A DNA stretch of 64,000 bases from Spinacia oleracea. Lineage: Eukaryota > Streptophyta > Magnoliopsida > Caryophyllales > Amaranthaceae. This document shows positions 25,196-35,633 of the stretch, piece after piece (the stretch's first letter is position 1; every line of letters starts with the position of its first letter). A program made the translations under genes and the position numbers. The notes under the pieces were generated by a model. That model worked only from the letters and a program-made list of their open reading frames with translations, did not search any database and was not told the DNA's origin. The stretch lies in NCBI RefSeq assembly GCF_020520425.1, contig NC_079492.1, positions 39,373,542 through 39,437,541 of the forward strand, read 5' to 3'.

Positions 25196-25608
25196 TAAAT
25201 GATACGTGTCAGCTCATATTTTTATCCCATCATTGTTATTATTATTATTTTTAATTTTTCATGTGGTTGTTTCTTAGTCGAATTATTTTAAAGTTTCAAC
25301 ATCTCTTCCACTTCATCTTGCTCATTTAACATTAATTCACCATTAAATTCATTTATATTCATTTAACCTTTTCCCACTCCGGTCCCATCTCCCTTTTTAA
25401 TCAATATTAATTTACCATCTAATTTAGATATTTTTCAACTTTTAAATTTCATCTCTATATAAATCATACATTCTCACTAAACGACAAGCTCTCAATAAAA
25501 TTAGCATCTTAAAGGACGGCTTAACAACCACTAGATAATTTCCCGTTCATTGAACGCGCTCAAAATCTAGTTATTATTTTAAAGACGCAAACAAGAACAT
25601 TTGATAGA

Positions 25609-26050
25609 TCACTTTCCGAAAGTCCTTTCCCTTCGCTGAAAGGAGCGTAAGGCTTGGAGGAACTCAACTTCTCCAAACTCAGGTGCACAAAGCTCAGTGA
25701 AGTATAATTCAGACTGGGCCAATTGCCACATCAAGTAATCACTTACACGTAGGCGACCACCAGTCCGAATAAGCAGGTCAGGGTGAGGTGCACCACGAGT
25801 CCATAACTCTTGATCAAACAAGACCTGGTTGAAGGAATAGGGTTCAATCAACCCAGCCTTGACCTTTTCACAAATGATCCTTGTAGCTTCCACTATATCT
25901 CTTGTCCCAGAATAACATACTGCTAACATCAACTCTAACTGCCTTGTGTGCTTTGTTATCATTGTTTCATCTTCCACTTGTTTTATCGTGTTTTGCAATG
26001 ATTTTGGGAGTAGCCACCTTTCTCATATAATTCTCACTCTTATACCTTTC
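25609..26050 (-). pseudogene. cis-prenyltransferase last-exon fragment (broken copy)
   Basis: The translation matches the last exon at 60783-61224 through most of its length, including the conserved HPDLLIRTGGRLRVSDYLMW segment and the RERTFGK end with stop. A G-to-T change makes a stop (tga) six codons into the exon (tatgag... near 26035). No other prenyltransferase exon lies nearby; instead a P450 fragment follows directly. This copy therefore cannot give a working enzyme. It keeps ELYFTEL, close to the version in the duplicate at 56920. Confidence 0.9.
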
Positions 26051-26059
26051 CTGCACTTT

Positions 26060-26336
26060 CATCATTTGGAAGGAAATATAGTAAGAATCATGATGGATAT
26101 GGAGGTAACAACAATTTTGAGGATAGCATGAGTGAAGCTATGAAGCTGCTTGGGACATTTTTTTTGGGGAGATTTTGTACCCGGTCTTAGTTGGATAGAC
26201 CGACTGACCGGTTTGGAAGGTCGATTGGAGAAAGTTGCACAATAGTTAGACGCATTTCTTGAAAAGGAAATACAAGAAGAACAAATTCATCTAAACACTA
26301 AGACAAATATTGAGGATAAAAGTTTTGTGGACATTT
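26060..26336 (+). pseudogene. P450 exon fragment fused to the prenyltransferase fragment
   Basis: About 277 bp are nearly identical to 51450-51726 of the intact P450 (from SFGRKYSKN to SFVDI). One extra G near 26170 shifts the frame and caa-to-tag gives a stop near 26244. It lacks the I-helix, ExxR and haem region. The join to the prenyltransferase fragment is within ctgcactttc|atcattt, and the right border is the fold-back at 26332. Confidence 0.92.
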
Positions 26337-26398
26337 GTTTCCTTTGGGTAGCTGTAGACAGGATTTAGGTGTCTACAGCTACCCAAAGGAAACAAATG
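26332..26398. repeat. Perfect 29-bp fold-back at a breakpoint
   Basis: Arms 26332-26360 and 26370-26398 are exact reverse complements with a 9-bp spacer ggatttagg. The right arm contains copia pol sequence (acccaaaggaaacaaatg, coding YPKETNG), and the left arm begins where P450 homology ends. This is an inverted duplication at a rearrangement junction. Confidence 0.95.
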
Positions 26399-28260
26399 GG
26401 TATTCCTTCTACAATACATTTGAGAACAAGGTGTTTGTTGCTCGAGATGGTATCTTTTTGGAAAGAAATCATATTTCCAAAATGACAAATGGGAGACAAG
26501 TAGACCTCAAAGAAATTCGAGTCGAACAACAAACTCTAGAGAATGATCAAGATGACATTCAGGTTGAAACTCAGAGATTTTTAGAAGTATCTGGTGAGAA
26601 TCAAGAACCAACAAGAAATGTAACCCCGCGTAGATCGCAGAGATATAGGTCTCAAACAGAAAGATACGTAGGTATTTTGATGAATGAGAGCCATGAAGTT
26701 CTATTGCTGGAAAGCGATGAACCTGCGACTTACAAACAAGCTATGACGAGCCCTAGCTCCAAGCAGTGGAAAGAAGCCATGGAATCTAAATTAGACTCCA
26801 TGTCTAAAAACCAAGTTTGGGATTTGGTCGATTTGCCAGATGGCTACCAAGCCATAGGAAGAAAATAGGTTTTCAAGGTGAAAAAGGAAAAGGACGGAAA
26901 ATTAGAAGTTTTCAAAGATAGATTGGTTGCAAAAGGATACAGGGAAGTCCACTATGTGGACATTATGATGAAAACTTTTCACCAGTTGCAATGCTAAAGT
27001 CTATTCGGATAATGTTAGCAATCGCTGCATATTACGATTACGAAAAATATGGCAAATGGATGTCAAAATCGCTTTCTTAAACGGCGTTTTTACATAAACT
27101 GTGTTTATGACACCGTCCAAGGGTTTTGAGGATCCAAAGAATGCTAAAAAGGTATTCAAGCTTAAGAAATCTATTTATGGATTAAAGCAAGCATCAAGGA
27201 GCTGGAATATACGTTTTGATGAAGTAGTTAGTGACTTTGGCTTCGTCAAGAACGGGGACGAATCTTGTGTATACAAGAAAGTAAGTGGGACATATTACTT
27301 ATCGGAATTGACATTCCTATGTTAAACTCTGTCAAGATTTGGCTTGGGAAATGTTTTTCGATGAGGGATCTAGGCGAAGCACAGTACATATTGGAAATCA
27401 AGATTTAAAGAAATAGATCTAAAAAGATGATTGGACTTAGTCAAAACACTTATATAAATAAGGTGCTTGATACGTTCAAAACGGAGGACTCTAAGGGAGG
27501 CTACCTACCCATGTCTCATGGAATGACTCTAAGCAAGAATTAGTGTCCAAAAACACTAGATGAGCGAAGACGAATAAGTGGGATTCCATATGCATCATTG
27601 ATTGGTTCAATAATGTATGCTTTGATATGTACACGCCCGGATGTTACATACGCACTAAGTGCTACGAGTAGATACTAGTCAGACCCAGGAGACGCACATT
27701 GGACTGCTGCCAAAAACATTCTGAAGTAGCTGAAAAGGCACAAAGATGATTTCCTGGTCTACGATAGAGATAATGAATTAATTGTTAACGGCTATACGCA
27801 TGCAAGTTTCCAAACCGACAAAGATGATTTCAGGTCACAGTCTGTGTTTGTCTTTTGCCTCAACGGAGGTGCAGTAAGCTGGAAATGTGATAAGCAGAGC
27901 ACCATTGCAGATTCTACAACTGAAGCAGAGTACATTGTTGCACATGAAGCAGCAAAGGCAGCTATTTGGCTAAGGAAGTTCATAGGTGAACTTGGTGTAG
28001 TCCCCTCCATTAAAGGACTAATAGCTCTATATTGTGACAATAACGGAGCTATTGCACAGGCAAAAGAGCCTAGACACCACCAAAGATTCAAAGATGTACT
28101 TCGTAGATTTCACCTTCTATGAGAATTCGTGGAGAGAAAAGAAGTCGAGATAAGCAAGATTGGAACCGATGACAACATCTTAGATCTATTAACTAAACCT
28201 CTACAGCAAGCGAAGCACAACTCGCACACTACATCTATGGGAATCAAGCATGTTGGAGAA
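26370..28260 (+). pseudogene. Decayed copia pol (end of integrase, RT, RNase H), family A
   Basis: Fragments in shifting frames encode the end of integrase (YPKETNGYSFYN), the linker, the start of RT (SPSSKQWKEAMES, then KDRLVAKGY), RT (KKSIYGLKQASRSW) and RNase H (STTEAEYIVAHEAAKAAIW; LYCDNNGAIA). Several stops (for example 26866 tag, 27540 tag) and frameshifts break it. The RT catalytic YVDD block is lost in a damaged stretch near 27300. The 3' part leads into the family-A 3' leader and LTR, tying this pol to family A. It belongs to the Ty1/copia superfamily. Confidence 0.88.
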
Positions 28261-29082
28261 TGGCTTTGATGTCCTTATTGAATGTTTTAAAGTTTTAGAG
28301 CTTAATAATTTATAAAACATTTTGGTTAACCATTCATAAAAATGAATAAAATTTATTTTTCCATTTAATTTTGTGGTTTATTAAATGATGAGTCCTTTCA
28401 AATTGACAAATATTCAACATAGACTGTCAAGAGCAGTCTTGTGACTAAGAAATGTCTATCAAGTGAACGTGAATGTCAAAAGTTGAAAATGGTCCCTGGT
28501 CGGAAGTTTTCTATATAGGTGGACGCATAGAAAACGCTAGATGACTAGAATACAAGTTGACTAGTAGTTCTGTTTCTTGAACTACGTGGACATGGAAATG
28601 TCTTAATCATTTGCATAGATACTTACTTGATAAGATTATTATCTGACAGAACTATGAAACTTTACTGTAAGAGATGAAGATCTGTCATAAGTGAATTTCA
28701 TTATATATTAGACACTAATCCTCAATACCTGAGTGATTTGAGATTACTTGTTTGAGAACTGGTTACTTTGACGTTGTCAAGCGTCGCACCATAAAAGGAG
28801 ACTATAACGGCAACGCTCAGTAATCACGTATCAAACGAAGTCTAACCTCAAGATCACAAGATTGGGATTGTCCTCCCACAAATCGGGATGAGATGCCGAA
28901 AGTTGTACACAGGCCATTCGGAGAGCTAGAAACTGTAAAATGCATAGCCCTGCTCAGATGAATCCTAGGATATGATTATTTGTTTATTTGATCAATTGAA
29001 CTTTGACACCGACAAATACCTTTGGACATAATAAGAATTAGCAGGCATCAAGCGACAAAGGAATTAGGAAATGCACACTTGT
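28261..29082 (+). mobile_element. 3' untranslated internal region of copia family A
   Basis: It is homologous to 33392-34250 (shared gttttaaagttttagag, gactgtcaagagcag and gccgaaagttgtac strings). It runs to the first arm of the PPT hairpin (cacttgtcc). There a deletion removes the second arm, the purine tract and the first bases of the LTR. Confidence 0.8.
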
Positions 29083-30761
29083 CCTTGGTCAAAGTTTGCA
29101 TTTAATGAACTTAATGCTAAGTCTAATAAATGCGGTTCAGTATTTATTAACAAGTTAATAAATCAGTGAGATCAAGTGATCTTAATGCCTGGCTAGAGGC
29201 CGCTTCAGTTCAAGTGGAATTAATAACATTAATCTACATCTTACTCTTGAATGAACCTGTAGGGTCACACAAATAGTGCGTAAACGGATCAAGTATTTAA
29301 GTGAATATAATATTCTTTAAGTACTCTATTTATGGTCTTTCGGAAATGATGGATCTTAGTTCCAGTGGGAGCTAAAATCATCACAAGTCAAAGAAAGGGT
29401 ATTACCAGAAATGAAGATATTACCGAAATGGAAATATGGTTCATGACGGAAATATAAATATCATCCAAGTCGAAGATATTGCCGGAAACGGAAATATGGT
29501 TCGTATCGGAAATATTACTCCCTCCGTCCCAATTTAGTCGTTACACTTACCTTTGCACAAAGTTTTAGGTGATAAGTGGTTGTTTGGTTATCAATTCTTA
29601 TTTTATTGAAAAAAATGATGTGATAGGAGTTAGTGGGGTATTTTTTTTAATTGAATGAGAGAGGGTGTGGGGACAAATCAAATTTAGTGGGAAGAGAGAG
29701 ACAACATAATAATTATGGGGTCATTCCTAATTTAGAAATGTAACAACTAATCTGGGACGGACGAAAAAGGAAAGTGTAACAACTAATCTGGGACGGAGGG
29801 AGTATCGAAATAGAAATATTGCCAGAATCGGAAATATTGTCGGAAACGAAAATATTACCGGAATTAGAAATATTGTCGAAATCAGAAAATATTATCGGAA
29901 TCGGAAATATTTTCGGAAACGTGGATCGGAAATAAATTCTGGAATCGGAAAACGAATCAAAATCACGATGAGCGAATGCTCGACGAACGAGCTCGCGAGA
30001 CGCACGGCCCAGCGCAAGCGCCAGGACCAGCGCCTAGCATTCCCGTACGAAGCAGCTCGCTTGGGGCGAGCAAGTGCAGCAGCGCCCAACAAGTGGGCCG
30101 CGTGTTGTGTACTTTGACGCCAGGCCTCGAGCGGCAACATGGGCTTCAAGCCAAACGCCGCAAGGGGCTGGGTCGTCGGTTGCTTGTACGCTAAGTAAAG
30201 CTTAGGCGACAAGTTACTTGCGCGGCAAGTAGTTTGGGCCTCAAGTTATTGTTTTCCTAATCATACTGTAATTAGATATTAAGGGTAGATCTGAAATACT
30301 TTGTATTTGATTATCCCTAGAATTCTATTATTATTAATTAACTAGAGTCCTAATAAATTTAGTTAATTGATTCCTAATAGGATTACAATTATCTATTTCC
30401 CACCCTATAAATATGTGGTTCATGGTCAAAGTTTATACATTACATACAATACAATATATTCAAAGGAGAGTTTAATATTTTCCTATCACATTTGTGAGTT
30501 TCCCGAGTGCACAAAAACCTTAGAGAATATTCCAGTCGGTTGAATTTAAGGCGGATCCGGACGTGCCGTGGGCTTGCTACGGAGGGACGACACTTGGAGT
30601 CCTTTACTTGTTCTTGTTCTTGTTTGGTTCAGGAGCAGCTAGGGAAGACACGCATCACATAGTATGTATACTAAATTATGCTAATTGACTATGTGGCAAT
30701 TAATTTGGATTCCTGACTTTTATGGTTTTACCGCATGAATTATATTGTTCATAACCTTACA
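29083..30761 (+). mobile_element. Copia family-A 3' LTR with Stowaway insertion
   Basis: It has the family-A LTR body with its first bases deleted, ending cataaccttaca. It includes the TATA box ccctataaatatg near 30402 and the cggaaatattgccgg repeats (29400-29960). A Stowaway MITE (29518-29802) splits the repeat block. Confidence 0.85.
29518..29802. mobile_element. Stowaway-type MITE
   Basis: CTCCCTCCGTCCC and GGGACGGAGGGAG are the ends, with TA on both sides; length is 285 bp. Nearly the reverse complement of the copy at 15272-15556. Confidence 0.93.
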
Positions 30762-31355
30762 ATTCTATGGCTACATAGCAAACATTTTACACTTTTTTCA
30801 CTTTTCCATCACACATCAACTTTTATTTGTACTTTATTAATAAACAATTATCTACTTTATCTTTTCTCAAAAACAAAAAAAAACATTCTCAATCATTGTT
30901 TTTCTCACACACATCTCATTTTTCTTAATTCCCGCTCTTTCATCCAAATATGACACTTATTTAGGAAAAGAAGGAGTATCTTATTCTTTGGATAAATTGT
31001 TCTTACCACCTAAAAATATCAAAAAAATATTTTTTACCACCCAAAAAATTAAATCTTTAATTTTACCACCTAAAAAAAATTAAAACTTTTTTTTGACCAC
31101 ATGAAAATTAAAAAAAATAGATGAAAATGTTATGCGCGGGGCCACAACAACGGTAATACTTTTCATATGTTATCTTCTTTCACGATTTCATGTATTTAAC
31201 TCTCTGCTCCCTTCCCCTGCTTCCTTATCTTCCATGAATTCAAGTAATTTTTCACTACCTTAATTCATGAAATTGACAAAATTTAATGGTAGTAAAGCGA
31301 GAATGGTGAAAGAGTTATAGAAAATCACACAAGAGGTGTAAAAAATGGAGGGAAA
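30762..31355. mobile_element. AT-rich region with part of an ACCACCTAAA-type MITE
   Basis: From about 30995 the sequence (cttaccacctaaaaa, accacccaaaa, then gggccacaacaacgg and cacgatttcatgtatttaac) matches 54720-54990. The copy here stops where the Helitron begins at 31356, so its right end is missing. 30762-30994 shows nothing recognisable. Confidence 0.55.
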
Positions 31356-31772
31356 TCTATACCTAGTCTATAAAAAGGAACACCATAGATTATTAGAAGT
31401 CATGTGGCATCTCATTATTAGAAGCCATGTGGCACTCTCATTTCATCCATCATTTTGTTTTGTTTTTTTTCAAATTTTCTTTATTGTTTCTATGATTTAC
31501 AACTTTTAATGCCTCTTCAACTCCATTTTCCTGATTCAACATCACATTATTGAATTGATAGTCTAATATGCTCATTAGTGTCTTCCACTCCACCCATTTA
31601 GCATCCAATATTTATTCAACATGTAATTTTTATATTTTTCCAACCTTCAAATATATTACACCTCTATTTAATTCATATATTACAAAAAAAACACAAGTCT
31701 AATTAAAACTTCAAAAGACATTTGAACAACTACTATATAACCGTCCATTCTATTAACGGGCTCAAAAGCTAG
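31356..31772 (+). mobile_element. Short non-autonomous Helitron
   Basis: It begins TCTATACC, ends with a short stem (ccgt...acgg, 31741-31759) and CTAG, and sits between A and T, all Helitron traits. Length is 417 bp. The Sirevirus LTR begins two bases after it, and the Helitron's last bases form part of the retroelement target duplication TAGTT. Confidence 0.7.
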
Positions 31773-31774
31773 TT

Positions 31775-33081
31775 TGTTGTTCCTATGTTTTGGTTGATGA
31801 CACACGCATATTGCAAACTTCCTGATTATGGTTGCTAATGACTTTGGACAGGTAAATGCCCAAGTTTCTATTAGGATAGGAACTTGAATCGGATGGTGAA
31901 GTTCCTGATGTACACTTGGGACAGTCACTAGAGTTCCAGAGCTGGAAGTTGTATCTGTTCCAGTTTGAAGTCACAAGAGGAGCAACACAGTTACATATCA
32001 AGAGTTCCGAATACTCACAAGAACTATTACAGACTCATGGCCACGAGTTCCTATTTAAACATAAGAGGAACTCATTAATGTTCCTGAGCTGGAACAAGTG
32101 AAGCTTCAGAGTTGAATGCCTCACCAAAGGAAAGACATATATGTCTAGGTAGTTTATCTTGCTTAGATTATATGTAATATATTAATATGTTAAGTAGTAT
32201 ATAAGGAACTAGAGGAACTTGGATTACTCGTGTGTTTTTGTCAAAATATCAAGCAACACAGTTTTAAGGAAAATACTTTAAATAAAATATCTTTTCATGT
32301 TTAATAAAAATAAGATTTTCATCACATTCTGTTAATTAAATAAAAACAGTTTTTATCTTCCTAAAACTTCTCCTAAATATTTTGACAAAATAAATAAACA
32401 TTTTTTTAGAAAACAACAGTGATTGACATAGTCTTAAACACGTCCAGCAGTTGAGGAAGTTGTGTGGGAAGTGGTCTCCCCTTGTTCCTCAAGTCTAGGG
32501 ACGTGACAATCAAAGTGTCAGTTGTTGGCAGTTGAGTTTTTGAAGGAAACAAACCCTAAGGACAAAACTCTATATAAGGCCAAGAAGTTTTCTGGAAAAG
32601 ATACACAAACATTCTAAGAGTTCTTGCTTTCCTAAAAACGTATTGTCAAAGATTTTCTAAAAAACAGTTTGTGTCCTAGTTAATCCAAAGTTTCTAAGTT
32701 CCCTATATCCACACTAAAGCATCATTAATATCTAGAGTTATCCAAACACGAATTGTATTTTGTATTAGTGAGGATAGAGTTATCTTGTTTAGACTTAGAG
32801 TTTAAGTCTGAGAGAGAGAAGTAAAAGAGTTGTAATCAGAGTAGATTACTGTGAGGAACACAAGTTTGAGAGGAACTTGTGTTTGGGAGATTATTGTAAT
32901 CGAGGTATTACTATAATAAAAGGAATTCTCTTCTTGATTAGTGTCAAGAAGTTTTCACAATTATTGTTATTGTCTTTTCTATTCTCAGTTCCTTGATTGT
33001 TTCTAAGTTCCGCAAGAAACTTTACCAAAGTTCCAATTACAATTCACCCCCCCTCTTGTGCGTGTTCCTACTGGAATAACG
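31775..33081 (+). mobile_element. Solo Sirevirus-like LTR with TAGTT target duplication
   Basis: The 1,307-bp LTR starts TGTTGTTCC and ends ggaataacg (CA mutated to CG). TAGTT lies at 31770-31774 and again at 33082-33086. No primer site follows; instead comes the DNA that also lies upstream of the P450. The TATA box (actctatataagg near 32568) is intact, unlike in the LTR at 43147. The attacaattcaccccccctcttg string near the end is typical of Sirevirus LTRs. Confidence 0.88.
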
Positions 33082-33387
33082 TAGTTGAATTAGGTAGCCA
33101 CACATAAAGATTTAATCTATTTTTTTGTTTTTAGTTTATTATGTCGCGTAATGCAAACTTGAAAAGCATGTTATTTTTGGCAGAAAAAGTTGGCTTAAAG
33201 TTTGCATGATGCGACGTAATAAACATAACTTCTTGGTAATGGGCCCAGCACGAACCTAACCCGCCTTTTTTCTGTTCACCTTATTTCCACTTATTTCAGG
33301 AAAAAAAATTATGTTCAGATAAGTTCAGTTAAGTTCAGTTAAGTTAAGATAAGTTCAGATAACATAAAATCATGAAAAATAAGGGAT
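33082..33387 (+). other. Copy of the P450 upstream region
   Basis: It matches 44459-44753 and 50302-50596, the start of the P450 5' flank, including the 91-bp inverted-repeat hairpin and the aagttcag/ataag repeats (one extra repeat here). It breaks off at 33387, where copia family-A sequence begins, so no P450 coding DNA follows. Confidence 0.9.
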
Positions 33388-34251
33388 GTCTCTGTTTAAT
33401 GTTTTAAAGTTTTAGAGTTTAAATCTTTGTAAAACATTATTGGTTAATCATTCACAATAAATGAAAAGAATTCATTTTTCCATTTAATTTGTGGTTTATT
33501 AAATGATGAGTCCCTTCAATTTGACGATATATTCAAGATAGACTGTCAGGACCAGTCCTGTGACTAAGAAATGTCTATCAAGTGAACTTGAATGTCAAAG
33601 GTTGAAAATGGTCCCTAGTCGGAGTTTTCTATAAAATTGGACGCATAAAAAATGTTAGACGACTAGAATGCAAGATGACTAGTAGTTCTGTTTCTTGAAC
33701 TATGTGGACATGGCAATGTCATAATCATTTGCACAGATACTTACTTTGTGAAGACTAGTATCGGACAAGACCTATGAAACTTTACTGTAAGAGATGAAAA
33801 TCTGTCATAAGTAAATTTCATTAAAATTATTAGACACTAAATCCTTAATACCTGAGTGATTTGAGATTACTTGTTTGAGAACTGGTTGCTTTGACGTTGA
33901 CCAACCGTCGCACCGTAAAAGGAGGCTATAAAGGCAACGCTCAGGTAATCACCTATCAAACGAAGTCTAATCTCAAGATCGCAAGATTGGGATTGTCCTC
34001 CCATAAATCGGGATGAGATGCATAAAAGTTGTACAAGGCCACTCGGAGAGCTAGAAACTGTGAAATGCATGGCCGTGCTCGGATGAATCATAGGCTATGA
34101 TTATCTGTTTATTTGATCAGTTGAACTCTGAAACCGAGGAACACCTCTGGACATAATAAGGATGACAACTCTTACCTTATGTTCAAGAGCAAGCATCGAG
34201 CGACAAAGGAATTAGGAAATGCACACTTGTCCCTAAGGACAAGTGGGAGAC
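33388..34251 (+). mobile_element. 3' internal region of copia family A (5'-truncated)
   Basis: It is homologous to 28275-29082. It ends with the intact hairpin CACTTGTCC-ctaa-GGACAAGTG and purine tract gggagac at the LTR start. No coding sequence is present. Confidence 0.82.
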
Positions 34252-35633
34252 TGAAGGAAATAATGCCCTTGGTCCAAGTATGCATTCAATGTTAAGTCTA
34301 ATAAATGCGGTTCAGTATTAATTAACAAGTTAATAATTCAGTGAGATCAAGTGAGCTGAATGCCTAGCTAGAGGCCGCTTCAGTTCAAGTGGAATTAATG
34401 ATATTAATCCACAGCTTACTCTTGACTGAACCCGTAGGGTCACACAAATAGTACGTAAACGGATCAAGTATTTAATGGCATTAAATACTCCATCTATGGA
34501 TATTCGGAATCGACGGATCTTGGTTTCAGTGGGAGCTGAGATCGTCACAGGCAAGAAATGAATACTCCGGAAACGATGATATTGCCGGAAACGGAAATAT
34601 GGATCGTATCGGAAATATAAATATTATCCAAGTCGTAGATGTTGCCGGAAACGGAAACATGGTACGTATCGGAAAATATTATCGGAAATAGAAATATTGC
34701 CGGAATCGGAAATATTGCCGGAAACGGAAATATTGTCTGAATCGGAAATATTATCGGAATCGGAAAATAATTCCGAAAACGGAAATATTAAATATTTGTT
34801 CGAAACGGAAATTAATTCCGGAATCGGAAATGTTAAATATTGTTCGTATCGGAAATGAATTCCGGAATCGGAAAATTAATCGGAAGCGCGTCGTACGAAT
34901 TAGCATCGGACGAGCTTGCTAGACGAAGGCCCAGCACGAAGCCAGGCCCACGTCCAGCAAGGGAAACGCGCGCCACAACACGTCAGCCCAAGGCTGCGCC
35001 AGGCCCACCGCAAGGCAGGCCCAGCGCGCGCCCAAGGCTGCGGCAGTCATGGGCTGCGTTGCTCGGGCTGTGCGCGCGCGCATGGGGCCCCTCGTGGGCT
35101 GCTGTGCGTGCGTGTGTGTTTGTGTTCACATACGAAACCTAAAACGTACAGGATTCGTTTAATGATTAAATTCCTAATCCTATTTTGATAAATTAATTAA
35201 ATAAGAGTTTCATTAGGATTCTAATTTAATTAATTCGTATCCTAATAGGATTCTAATTCTCTTTCCATACCCCTATAAATATGTGGCCTGGGTTCACAAT
35301 TCATAACGAGTTTTCAAGTATTCAAAGTGAGCTTTTGAGAGAAAAATTCAGTCACATATCTTGTCTAAAAGTGCCGAAATTATTAGTACCTTAAGGGCGA
35401 TTCTAGTTGGTCAATCTTAAGGCGGATCCGGACGTGCTGTGGACTATCTACGGAGGGACGACACTTGGAGTCCTAAAGACTTGTTCTTGTTCGGTTCGGG
35501 CGCAGCTAGGGAAGGCACAACAAAGAGTATGCGTCTAAACTATGCTATATGATTATGTGTAAATAATATGTATTCCTGGATAAATGGTTTTTTCGCATGA
35601 TTTATGAATTGTCATATGTATCATAACCTAACA
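34252..35633 (+). mobile_element. Complete copia family-A LTR
   Basis: This is the best copy: 1,382 bp from TGAAGGAAATAATG to CATAACCTAACA. It has the cggaaatattgccgg repeats (34560-34870), a GC-rich block (34916-35130), and a TATA box (cccctataaatatg near 35271). It directly borders truncated Sirevirus gag on the right. Confidence 0.9.

Larger units (their letters stand above)
21763..25569 (+). mobile_element. Helitron-like element, interrupted by a copia element
   Basis: After removing the copia element (21794-25195), the joined sequence (aaaaagaaaaaccatgg..., then atacgtgtcagctca...) resembles the start of the Helitron at 31356. The 3' end has a short stem (cccgttc/gaacgcg) followed by CTAG at 25566-25569 and a T, the usual Helitron end and target. 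No helicase is encoded, so it is non-autonomous. The exact 5' end is uncertain. Confidence 0.55.

Noticed and set aside
35604..35633. Apparent start of Gag at 35604
   Set aside because: These codons belong to the end of a family-A LTR; the true Gag start is lost.
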